Assembly (NCBI GenBank): GCA_965658225.1
Contig: CBFHRK010000037.1
Location: 1-19,847 of the forward strand
Source: ECT2AJA-044 sp965658225
GTDB taxonomy: Bacteria; Bacteroidota; Bacteroidia; Flavobacteriales; ECT2AJA-044
DNA length: 19,847 nucleotides
Direction: 5' to 3'
Part shown: piece after piece, positions 1 through 6,318 of the stretch
Layout of the letters: every line of letters starts with the position of its first letter
How positions within the stretch are numbered: the first letter of the stretch is position 1
Position numbers and translations under genes: made by a program
Notes under the pieces: model-generated
The model's input: the letters and a program-made list of their open reading frames with translations, nothing else
Databases searched by the model: none
Told to the model about the DNA's origin: nothing

Positions 1-51
1 GCGATTGCCGGTATCGTTTACAAATGGATGTCTCCTGAAGAAGAATCGTAA
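1..51 (+). CDS. C-terminal tail of an unidentified protein (partial)
   Basis: Frame 1 is open from the first base and ends at TAA 49-51. The visible tail reads AIAGIVYKWMSPEEES, a hydrophobic stretch followed by a short acidic end, which would fit the end of a last membrane helix with a small polar tail. That is too little to name a family. The next gene starts only 5 bases after the stop, so the two are probably co-transcribed, and no separate promoter fits between them. Confidence 0.5.
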   Translation, partial: AIAGIVYKWMSPEEES

Positions 52-56
52 ACAAT

Positions 57-1022
57 ATGAAAGCAGTTACTCAAAGCGCTTACGGTGGCATTGAAGTACT
101 GAGTATTACGGACCTCCCGATTCCCGAACCGAAGGGTCGGGAGGTTCTTATTAAAGTAAAAGCGACTACCGTAAACAGAACCGATGAAGGAATACTAAAA
201 GGATCGCCAAAAATAAGTCGCCTTTTTACGGGTATTGGAAAGCAAAAAAAATCAATAAGTGGGACCGATTTCGCCGGAATCATCGAAAAAGTCGGTAACG
301 AGGTTAAAGACTTTAAAATAGGGGATCGCGTTTGGGGTTTTGATGATATGGGCCTCGAATCACATGCCGAATACCTCGTTCGAAAAGAAAATCGCCCAAT
401 GGTAAAAATCCCCGAAGGGGTTTCTTTCGAAGATGCCGCAGCGAGCGCGGAAGGTGCTCATTATGCCCTTAACATGATTCTGAAAAGCGGCCTCACGGCC
501 GGATCGAAATCCGTGCTAATCAATGGCGCAACTGGAGCCATTGGAACGGCAGTACTTCAATTTGCCCATAACCTTGGAGCCCACACAACCGCAATTGTCA
601 ATTCAAAAAACACTGAATTGGCCAAAAGTTTGGGAGCAAATGAAATCATTGATTACCAAACCGAATCGTTTGATCAAACAGAAAAGAAGTTCGATTTTAT
701 TATCGATGCGGTCGGAAAAAGTTCATTCGAACAATGCCAACCCCTCTTGAAAGAAAAAGGAGTGTATACGTCCTCAGAATTAGGTGAGAAGAATAGAAAC
801 CTGTGGCTTTCCCTGAGCACCATGTTTTCAAACAAGAAAAAAGTAGTTTTTCCCTTTCCATCAGATATATCGAGAACTTTGAATCATATGAACGGACTCT
901 TGGCTCAAGGCGAATTTCATCCGGTGATAGAAAAACGCTATCCCATATCAGAAGCTATCTCCGCCTTTGATTACATGATGTCAGGGAATAAAACGGGTAA
1001 TCTGATTTTAAACTTCAACTGA
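57..1022 (+). CDS. Zinc-free MDR-family NAD(P)-dependent oxidoreductase (quinone oxidoreductase-like)
   Basis: This 321-residue protein has the medium-chain dehydrogenase/reductase layout. A GroES-like N-terminal domain covers about residues 1-125 (with SGTDFAG and VGDRVWG-like GDRVWGF near 68-95), followed by a Rossmann domain whose dinucleotide loop is NGATGAIG at 156-163. A segment SLGANEIIDY lies after the cofactor-binding strand, as is usual for quinone oxidoreductases. The cysteine and histidine ligands of the zinc-dependent members are absent: the only cysteine is far into the Rossmann domain. It is therefore expected to be a zinc-free cytosolic reductase of quinones, enones or aldehydes, probably using NADPH; the substrate cannot be read from the sequence. 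ATG 57 is the only reasonable start, 5 bases after the previous stop, and the protein is of usual family length. A 110-base gap separates it from the next gene. Confidence 0.85.
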   Translation: MKAVTQSAYGGIEVLSITDLPIPEPKGREVLIKVKATTVNRTDEGILKGSPKISRLFTGIGKQKKSISGTDFAGIIEKVGNEVKDFKIGDRVWGFDDMGLESHAEYLVRKENRPMVKIPEGVSFEDAAASAEGAHYALNMILKSGLTAGSKSVLINGATGAIGTAVLQFAHNLGAHTTAIVNSKNTELAKSLGANEIIDYQTESFDQTEKKFDFIIDAVGKSSFEQCQPLLKEKGVYTSSELGEKNRNLWLSLSTMFSNKKKVVFPFPSDISRTLNHMNGLLAQGEFHPVIEKRYPISEAISAFDYMMSGNKTGNLILNFN

Positions 1023-1132
1023 GAAGAACGTTATTAAAAATCCATAAATGGTTTATGCCCAGTGCGAATTTCAATACCAAGCATTTTTGAAAAAGTAACA
1101 AATTTGGTCTTGAATCAATAAAAAAGCCCCTT

Positions 1133-1996
1133 ATGGAATCCACCGTTTTAACTTCTTTTTTTTTACCCCTTGCACTAGCTATTATAATGCTTGGTATGGG
1201 GATGTCACTGACCATCAATGATTTTAAGCGAATTATAGTCTTTCCTAAGGCTGTTACCATTGGCCTAATCAATCAGATTATTCTATTACCACTTATGGCG
1301 TACGGGCTTATTCTTCTCTTTGGATTAAAAGCGGAAATGGCGGTCGGAATAATGATTTTAGCCGCTTGCCCAGGGGGAGCCACTTCCAATTTACTCGCTC
1401 ATTTGGCAAAAGGTGACATTGCCCTGTCCATTACGCTAACCGCCATTTCCTCTGTAGTCACAGTTCTATCCATTCCCTTTATCATAAATTTCGCCCTTGA
1501 ACATTTTATGCAGAATGGCAGTGAACTAAAACTGGACGTTCTTCAAACCATTGTTAGTGTTTTAATTATCACTATTATACCGGTGGGTATCGGTATGTTT
1601 TTTCGGAGTCGAGATGCAGCATTCTGCGATCGTTTGAAAAAACCCGTGAAAATTATGTCCGCAATTTTCTTGATTCTCATTATTGCCGCGGCCATCCTTA
1701 AAGAACGCAATAACATTATTGAATACTTCCTATTAGCTGGCCCGGTTGCCCTTTCTTTAAATATAGGCTCGCTTGCTCTTGGTTTTTTCAGTTCGAGGAT
1801 AGCCCGACTAAGCCCTCGTCAAAGTGGCACCATTTCCATTGAAACAGGTATTCAAAACGGAACCTTGGGAATCGCAATTGCGGCTACCCTTATTGGAAAT
1901 TCTCAAATGACGATTCCTCCGGCTATTTATAGCCTGATTATGTTTGCAACCGGAGCTGTTGTGATTTATATCGGAAATCAGACCATTAAAGATTAA
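1133..1996 (+). CDS. BASS-family (bile acid:sodium symporter-like) membrane transporter
   Basis: The 287-residue protein is almost entirely hydrophobic, with about nine or ten membrane segments. Two hallmark motifs of the bile acid:sodium symporter family are visible: ACPGGATSN at residues 78-86, the first crossover loop, and ETGIQNGTLG at 237-246, the second crossover loop that carries sodium-binding Glu and Gln residues in characterised homologues. Family members move organic anions such as bile acids, pyruvate, pantoate-like acids or sulfated compounds into the cell with sodium. The bacterial substrate is usually not predictable, so bile acid itself should not be assumed. The start at ATG 1133 places MESTVLTSFF just before helix 1, the family's normal beginning. 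It is 110 bases from the upstream gene and 43 from the downstream acetyltransferase, both on the same strand. Confidence 0.87.
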   Translation: MESTVLTSFFLPLALAIIMLGMGMSLTINDFKRIIVFPKAVTIGLINQIILLPLMAYGLILLFGLKAEMAVGIMILAACPGGATSNLLAHLAKGDIALSITLTAISSVVTVLSIPFIINFALEHFMQNGSELKLDVLQTIVSVLIITIIPVGIGMFFRSRDAAFCDRLKKPVKIMSAIFLILIIAAAILKERNNIIEYFLLAGPVALSLNIGSLALGFFSSRIARLSPRQSGTISIETGIQNGTLGIAIAATLIGNSQMTIPPAIYSLIMFATGAVVIYIGNQTIKD

Positions 1997-2039
1997 CCTT
2001 ACTTCCAAAAAAGGAATCGAGACTAAACAAATAAGGGCT

Positions 2040-2564
2040 ATGAACGATCAATTCGGATCGATCGAGACGGAACGTTTAATAATTCAAACAACAACGGTTG
2101 AAGATGAAGAATTCATTTACGAATTGCTGAATACTAAAAAATGGATTCAATACATCGGAGATCGTAAAATCGAAACCGTTGAAGACGCGCGTGCATACAT
2201 CGAAAACCGGATGTTGACCGCCCTGGCAGAATACGGATTTTCAAACAATACTATTTCCCTTAAATCAAATAAAAAGAAAATCGGTGTATGCGGACTGTAC
2301 AAAAAACAAGGTCTTGATCATTTTGATATAGGATTCGCTCTTTTACCCGCTTATGAAGGCTTAGGATATGCTTTTGAAGCCTGCCAAGCACTTATAGAGT
2401 ACAGTCGAACAAAATTCGAAATTGATCGCATTCAAGCCATTACCCTTGAAGACAATGAAGCGTCTCAAAAGCTACTAGGTCGTTTAGGTTTTGTGCGAAA
2501 GGGAAGAGTTTTTCTTGAGGAAGAAGGTGAGGAATTACTCCTCTTTTTTAAAGAGCAGAACTAG
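2040..2564 (+). CDS. GNAT-family N-acetyltransferase (RimJ/RimL-like)
   Basis: The 174-residue protein opens with ETERLIIQ (residues 9-16), the first beta strand typical of the RimJ/RimL-type acetyltransferases. It contains the acetyl-CoA pyrophosphate-binding turn around YEGLGYAFEA (105-114). Near the end, NEASQKLLGRLGF (139-151) is the conserved segment after strand 5 in which a side chain contacts CoA. It is expected to move an acetyl group from acetyl-CoA to an amine, either a protein N-terminus or a small molecule; the acceptor is unknown. The start ATG lies 43 bases after the BASS gene. The 3' end of the coding sequence carries a weak A/T hairpin (2541-2555), and nine Ts begin just at the stop codon, which might attenuate transcription. 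Confidence 0.85.
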   Translation: MNDQFGSIETERLIIQTTTVEDEEFIYELLNTKKWIQYIGDRKIETVEDARAYIENRMLTALAEYGFSNNTISLKSNKKKIGVCGLYKKQGLDHFDIGFALLPAYEGLGYAFEACQALIEYSRTKFEIDRIQAITLEDNEASQKLLGRLGFVRKGRVFLEEEGEELLLFFKEQN

Positions 2565-2585
2565 TTTTTTTTTATCGAAATGGCT

Positions 2586-2609
2586 CCGACAAAGCTATTT
2601 TACTGTCGG
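2586..2609. repeat. Inverted repeat between acetyltransferase and DoxX-like genes
   Basis: CCGACA at 2586-2591 pairs perfectly with TGTCGG at 2604-2609 around a 12-base A/T-rich loop. The arms could be extended by a GG/CC pair after a two-base bulge (2582-2583 with 2610-2611). No T-run follows it on the plus strand, so it is not a classical intrinsic terminator. It sits 12 bases before the -33-like TTG of the next promoter. It could be the stem of a weak terminator or a regulator site, or be chance. Confidence 0.35.
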
Positions 2610-2620
2610 CCAACTTACTA

Positions 2621-2648
2621 TTGAGTAAGGGGCTTGATCTTATATTTG
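2621..2648 (+). promoter_or_regulatory. Bacteroidota-type promoter of the DoxX-like gene
   Basis: TTG at 2621-2623 is followed after 17 bases by TATATTTG at 2641-2648, an exact match to the TAnnTTTG -7 element of Bacteroidota housekeeping promoters. Transcription would begin near 2655, giving a very short leader of about ten bases before the ATG at 2666. The match argues that the TTG at 2621 is a promoter element and not a start codon. Confidence 0.6.
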
Positions 2649-2665
2649 GAGCAAATCAAAACCAA

Positions 2666-3064
2666 ATGAAAAAGCACATTCCACTCGTTTTAAGAATAGT
2701 CATCGCTCTTATTTTAATTCAAACACTCTACTTTAAATTTACCGCCCACCCGGATAGCGTTTATATATTTTCTTCGGTCGGACTCGAACCAATAGGGAGA
2801 ATAGGAATTGGAATTCTCGAGTTAATTGCGGCTATCTTAATTCTTACCCCTGTTACAATTTGGGTTGGTGCCCTTCTGACCATAGGTTTAATGAGCGGTG
2901 CCGTAATCATGCATTTAACTCAAATAGGTATTGAAGTAAATAATGACGGAGGAAACCTTTTCGGCATGGCCGTTTTAGTTCTTCTCCTGAGTATTATAAC
3001 GCTTTGGACCAATCGATTCAAACTACCATTTATAAAATCAAAGGCAGCATTTGATCAAGTTTAA
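2666..3064 (+). CDS. Small DoxX-like four-helix membrane protein
   Basis: The 132-residue protein has four predicted membrane helices at about residues 8-22, 41-60, 65-84 and 98-115. The spacing, the short loop YFKFTAHPD after helix 1 and the overall size resemble the DoxX/DoxD-like superfamily of Bacteroidota. Some members work with electron transfer or stress-response proteins, but no catalytic residues are visible and no function can be assigned. An upstream TTG (2621) would add 15 residues, but a good promoter overlaps that extension, and the internal ATG at 2666 puts MKKHIP directly before helix 1, so the shorter form is chosen. Its stop TAA 3062-3064 overlaps the stop of the convergent minus-strand gene within a single TTAA. 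Confidence 0.72.
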   Translation: MKKHIPLVLRIVIALILIQTLYFKFTAHPDSVYIFSSVGLEPIGRIGIGILELIAAILILTPVTIWVGALLTIGLMSGAVIMHLTQIGIEVNNDGGNLFGMAVLVLLLSIITLWTNRFKLPFIKSKAAFDQV

Positions 3065-3267
3065 TAGTGGTCGTAAAAATGCCCATCATCCCATCGCTTA
3101 TCACTTTCTATTCCGTCTTTTAAAACGCGAAAAACCATCCAGAAGACCGGGATAGGGCTCAAAAAGAAAAGCAGAGAAGTAAGCCAAACAATGTTCAGAA
3201 AAGGACTCAAACCATAAAGGGCCAAATACAAAGTCGCTAAATAAATGGGGGCTTTAATCTTTTCCAT
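3061..3267 (-). CDS. Small hydrophobic membrane protein, function unknown
   Basis: Read from the ATG at 3267, this is a 68-residue protein, MEKIKAPIYL onward, with two hydrophobic segments (about residues 7-23 and 26-44). The tail is highly charged and ends WDDGHFYDHY. I do not recognise a family. A longer frame begins at 3357, but its first 30 codons run straight through the strong hairpin terminator at 3310-3341 and are not hydrophobic in a signal-like way. The shorter start is therefore much more likely. The gene is convergent with the DoxX-like gene and shares its TTAA stop. It lies downstream of the Hsp20 terminator, so it needs its own promoter between about 3268 and 3309 or depends on read-through; I see no convincing -7 element there. 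Confidence 0.5.
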   Translation of the reverse strand: MEKIKAPIYLATLYLALYGLSPFLNIVWLTSLLFFLSPIPVFWMVFRVLKDGIESDKRWDDGHFYDHY

Positions 3268-3309
3268 AGTAGTTTTAAAAACAACCGCTACTTTGTTTAG
3301 TTCAACAAA

Positions 3310-3341
3310 AAAAGCCGCTCTATGAGAATAGAACGGCTTTT
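3310..3341 (-). terminator. Strong intrinsic terminator after the Hsp20 gene
   Basis: AAAAGCCG (3310-3317) and CGGCTTTT (3334-3341) pair perfectly. The inner arms CTCTAT and ATAGAA extend the stem to 14 pairs with one mismatch or G-U pair, closed by a four-base loop (3324-3327). On the minus strand the stem is followed by a T-rich stretch (TTTGTTG), which fits termination of the hsp20 transcript 22 bases past its stop. The plus-strand side also ends in Ts, so it may act in both directions. Confidence 0.8.
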
Positions 3342-3363
3342 GGATATATCGTGACACCTAGAA

Positions 3364-3795
3364 TTAGGCGATTTCGATGTGCTTTGGAGCCGGCACCTTC
3401 GCTTCTTCTTTTTTGGGTACCGTTATATTCAGTACACCATTCTCATACTTGGCCCCAATTTCGTGAACATTTGCAGAATCAGGTAAGGTAAATCTGCGTT
3501 CGAAACTCGTGAAGTTGAACTCCTTTCTCGTGAACTTCAACGTTTCTTCTGTATGTGACTCAACCTCTGCTGAAATGATTAATTGATCGTTATTCAATTC
3601 AATTTTAAAGTCTTCTTTTTTCATTCCAGGTACAGCAAAGGCCAGTAAAAAGGCTTCATTGCTTTCCTGAATATTCACCGCAGGAACAGTTTTCGACGTG
3701 GCCGGATTCCAATCGTTGTGAAATAAATCGCGCATAAAGCGATCGTCGAAAATTGAGGGGAATTGAGTGCGTCTGTTGTGCTTAATTAAAGTCAT
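3364..3795 (-). CDS. Small heat shock protein, Hsp20/alpha-crystallin family
   Basis: The 143-residue protein has a short N-terminal arm (MTLIKHNRRT, with FDDRF at 16-20) and an alpha-crystallin domain at about residues 36-127. Family landmarks include PAVNIQESNEAF, the turn AVPGMKKEDF (54-63), the basic FERRFTLP (98-105) and the hallmark ENGVLNITVPK (118-128). The last residues contain IEI (140-142), the IxI motif by which sHsp dimers dock into larger oligomers. It is an ATP-independent cytosolic holdase that binds unfolding proteins under heat or other stress. It is transcribed alone, with a 165-base upstream region containing an inverted repeat near the start codon and a strong terminator just downstream. 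Its length is normal for bacterial class A sHsps. Confidence 0.93.
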   Translation of the reverse strand: MTLIKHNRRTQFPSIFDDRFMRDLFHNDWNPATSKTVPAVNIQESNEAFLLAFAVPGMKKEDFKIELNNDQLIISAEVESHTEETLKFTRKEFNFTSFERRFTLPDSANVHEIGAKYENGVLNITVPKKEEAKVPAPKHIEIA

Positions 3796-3826
3796 GATAT
3801 TCGTTTTTTAGTTCTTCAAATTTTTA

Positions 3827-3843
3827 TAGTGATTCATTCACTA
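3827..3843. promoter_or_regulatory. Inverted repeat upstream of hsp20, candidate operator
   Basis: TAGTGA (3827-3832) and TCACTA (3838-3843) form a perfect 6-base inverted repeat with a 5-base spacer, centred about 40 bases before the hsp20 ATG. On the minus strand the repeat runs directly into TATAAAAATTTG, whose last eight bases differ from TAnnTTTG at one position, so a bound regulator would cover a possible promoter. It does not resemble the CIRCE element of HrcA. A role in heat-shock control is inference. Confidence 0.35.
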
Positions 3844-3913
3844 CGCACATCTCCTTTCAATAGCTGTGCCACCACAAAAACTTTCTAAAAATGACGTCAA
3901 TTTACGCAAACAA

Positions 3914-3958
3914 CTGCCTAATCGGCAGGATAATTGCTTTTTTCACGACAATATGTCG
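3914..3958 (-). terminator. Two short hairpins after the LysE gene, possible operon end
   Basis: Just past the stop of the LysE-type gene on the minus strand lie CGACA/TGTCG with a 3-base loop (3946-3958) and CTGCC/GGCAG with a 5-base loop (3914-3928). The second is followed on the minus strand by TTGTTTG, a weak T-rich tract. They could end transcription of the five-gene operon, but neither is a textbook terminator. The rest of this 165-base gap (3796-3960) holds the Hsp20 upstream region and no gene. Confidence 0.3.
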
Positions 3959-3960
3959 CA

Positions 3961-4578
3961 TTAGAGTCCTTTCAAAAGCACGATCAGTCCCCAAAGGACT
4001 AATCCGCCCGAGAGGGCGCGCTGAAATTTGAACAAGGTTCGAGGACGCATAAGCTGCTTCAGTCGGACAGCTCCAAAGATTTTAAATGCATCACAAACTG
4101 CAAAAGCCAAAAAGGTAGCTCCGAAATGGGGAACCATTGTCGCTAATTCAAAATCGTACTTACTCCCAACCATTAAGACCACAGTAATCCAAAACAAAAG
4201 GACACCCGGATTAATGATATTTAAAAGAAATCCTTTCGAGAATAAGCCAATCGCGTTACGAGTAGTAGGCACCTTTTCAATAGGATGCCTTTCATAATGG
4301 AATGGACGAACGAAAAGATATAGTCCGTATCCAATAATTGCGGCACCTCCAACAAAGAAGAACCATGGATTCTCCGTAACCATTCGCTCGAGCTGCTTCG
4401 AACCTAAATATGCGAGCACCAAACAAAGTATATCACTACTTAAAACGCCAATGTCAAAGACTAAGGCGGCAATTTTACCTTTTGAAATACTCGTATCTAG
4501 TAAAACGAAAAAGACAGGGCCTATTAAAAAGGCAAGCAAGATTCCCAAAACAAAACCCTGTGTAACTAACGGAGCCAT
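3961..4578 (-). CDS. LysE/RhtB-family amino acid exporter
   Basis: The 205-residue protein has about six membrane helices and the LysE superfamily pattern. The N-terminal helix MAPLVTQGFVLGILLAF is followed by the GPVFFVLLD motif (residues 20-28). A hydrophilic loop of basic and acidic residues covers about 91-108, and NPGVLLFW (123-130) marks the second half. Family members expel amino acids or related small metabolites from the cytosol using the proton-motive force. Its ATG shares one base with the stop of the upstream glycosyltransferase gene (TAATG), so translation is probably coupled. As the last gene of an operon with a peptidase and a symporter, it could relieve excess amino acids from peptide breakdown, but that is inference. 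Confidence 0.85.
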   Translation of the reverse strand: MAPLVTQGFVLGILLAFLIGPVFFVLLDTSISKGKIAALVFDIGVLSSDILCLVLAYLGSKQLERMVTENPWFFFVGGAAIIGYGLYLFVRPFHYERHPIEKVPTTRNAIGLFSKGFLLNIINPGVLLFWITVVLMVGSKYDFELATMVPHFGATFLAFAVCDAFKIFGAVRLKQLMRPRTLFKFQRALSGGLVLWGLIVLLKGL

Positions 4579-6287
4579 TATTCAGTAATGATCACTTCAT
4601 GAGGCAATCCGGTTAAGGATGGCCAAAACCCGAATTTTTGCAAGCTTACACGCATTTTATAAGATCCGGGTTGAGGCCATTGATCGAGCCTAACCTGAAT
4701 GGCGTATTCTTCTCCAATCTGCCATTCATGTTTATCTATAAAATGCACGAAGAATGTGTCGACCACCTCCCGCTCGAGTACGTAAGAAACACCAATTCCA
4801 TAGGCATGACCTCGTGGGGTTTCCACAACATAATCAGCAGTATTCCTGATTACTAAATCGAGTGTTTGTGTTTCTGATTGAGACAGAGAAGGTGGTAAAT
4901 CAGGCCGTTCTACTTCTAGCGCACGTAAAGAATAAAACGAAGTATCGATGACGTATTTAGTAGGACTGGTGTAATCGTGATCAATAAGGTGTTTCGTGCC
5001 CGGAACTTTGGCTACCCAGGCAACCTTTTTTCCGGTAAACGCCGTGTCGATACTCCATAAATCGTACTGAGTAAGGCGATACTTAATATCGCTTTCGGCA
5101 TGTGCTGGAATTCCTTCATAATACCAGTAGATACTTGGGTATTTGTAGCCATCATAAAATACCACTGGCAAGTCGTCGGTGCCCTTTTTAATATCGTTTG
5201 CCCATTCTGCATTATGGTGGAATTCTTTCAAATTCCCCTTTTCTGAAAGTGGAGAAATAGGAACGGCCACAAGAAACCTAATTGCGAAAGATAAAATCAA
5301 TGAAACGGAGAGCAACGGAACAGCTACTTTTCGAAGTCGTTCACTCGATTGTTCCTTATAAAAAGAGTATGCCAAGTACAACGCCGGAAGCAACATGGGA
5401 GCTGTCCAATTGCCTTCTACCGTTCCTTTGAACGACATTAAAAAGAAAAAACCGAAGAACCCCCAAAACTGAAGAAGCATTACCCGGCGAAAACGTTTTT
5501 CAGGAGTGGCAAACCGGTCGGAGAAACCATCTAGATAGCGCGCAGCGGCGCGAAGTATAAACCAAAAACTGAGCGGTCCTAAAATGATTAACTGAACGGC
5601 TAAATACCCTGTGGTAAAATCGAGCCGATAGGCTATATCTGATCGCTCGAATAAATGATATTGAATCGATGGGTAATCGTTCGATACCTGCCACACAATA
5701 TGCGGTAAATAAAGCAGCACTGAAGCTATCAAAACAAAGTAGAACCGCCGATCGGCCAGTAATTTTGGTAAAGCCAAAATGGTGAAAAACAACACCAAAA
5801 CGGCGTGATACTTCGAGTAAATCATTCCTACAACAGCTACCAGTAGCCATAGTGCTTTTACGTTGTTCGCCTCTTTAAGATAAGCTTTCAAAACGAAGAA
5901 AAAGAGCGTACAAAAGAAAAGTAAAGGTGTATCGGGAACGGTTACAAAACCGAAAATGTGGAACAACGGAAAACTGAGAAAAAGAAGCGCAAAAGCTTTA
6001 AGATCAAATTGTTTTCCGGGCATGAGCCTTATCATAAGCCCAAGTGCAACAGTAGACAATAGAACAGAAACGAGCCGCAGCGTAATCGGATGATGACCGA
6101 AGAACTCACCGAGCCAAATAGCCACCATTACTCCAGGTGGATGATCGAGATAACCCCAATCGGGAAATTGAGTATATACCCAATAATACGTTTCGTCGTT
6201 CATGAGTCCGGTCGTCGCCGACTGAACTAGGTTGAGTACCAACCAGCCGAACAAAAACCAATAAACACTTTTGGGCAAAGACCGCAT
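4578..6287 (-). CDS. GT39/ArnT-like membrane glycosyltransferase with C-terminal beta-type domain
   Basis: The 569-residue protein is a GT-C-fold glycosyltransferase. After helix 1 comes the catalytic-loop motif NDETYYW (30-36), whose Asp-Glu pair is the expected acid/metal-binding site. It is followed by DWGYLDHPPG (43-52), the hallmark DHPP block of the ArnT/PMT-like family. About ten membrane helices occupy residues 8-350. Such enzymes use a polyprenyl-phosphate sugar and transfer it on the outer face of the inner membrane to lipid, protein or polysaccharide; the acceptor is unknown. Residues from about 350 form a soluble part, and 455-569 look all-beta and Ig-like, ending in HEVIITE. The gene lies 31 bases after the TonB receptor and overlaps the LysE-type gene by one base. 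Confidence 0.83.
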   Translation of the reverse strand: MRSLPKSVYWFLFGWLVLNLVQSATTGLMNDETYYWVYTQFPDWGYLDHPPGVMVAIWLGEFFGHHPITLRLVSVLLSTVALGLMIRLMPGKQFDLKAFALLFLSFPLFHIFGFVTVPDTPLLFFCTLFFFVLKAYLKEANNVKALWLLVAVVGMIYSKYHAVLVLFFTILALPKLLADRRFYFVLIASVLLYLPHIVWQVSNDYPSIQYHLFERSDIAYRLDFTTGYLAVQLIILGPLSFWFILRAAARYLDGFSDRFATPEKRFRRVMLLQFWGFFGFFFLMSFKGTVEGNWTAPMLLPALYLAYSFYKEQSSERLRKVAVPLLSVSLILSFAIRFLVAVPISPLSEKGNLKEFHHNAEWANDIKKGTDDLPVVFYDGYKYPSIYWYYEGIPAHAESDIKYRLTQYDLWSIDTAFTGKKVAWVAKVPGTKHLIDHDYTSPTKYVIDTSFYSLRALEVERPDLPPSLSQSETQTLDLVIRNTADYVVETPRGHAYGIGVSYVLEREVVDTFFVHFIDKHEWQIGEEYAIQVRLDQWPQPGSYKMRVSLQKFGFWPSLTGLPHEVIITE

Positions 6288-6318
6288 TCGAAGAAATTTA
6301 GAACAAGGTAATCAAGAT

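Noticed and set aside
1099..1106. CAAATTTG as a -7 element for the BASS gene
   Set aside because: It differs from TAnnTTTG at the first base and no TTG lies at a suitable distance upstream.
2541..2572. Hairpin CTCTTT/AAAGAG followed by nine Ts after the acetyltransferase gene
   Set aside because: The stem is A/T-rich, lies inside the coding sequence and is separated from the T-run by 8 bases, so it is a poor intrinsic terminator, though weak attenuation is possible.
3268..3357. Longer start of the small minus-strand membrane gene
   Set aside because: The extension crosses a strong hairpin terminator of the hsp20 gene, so it is unlikely to be translated.
5500..5850. Minus-strand 116-codon frame inside the GT39-like gene
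   Set aside because: It is an alternative frame of a well supported gene, with no family features of its own.
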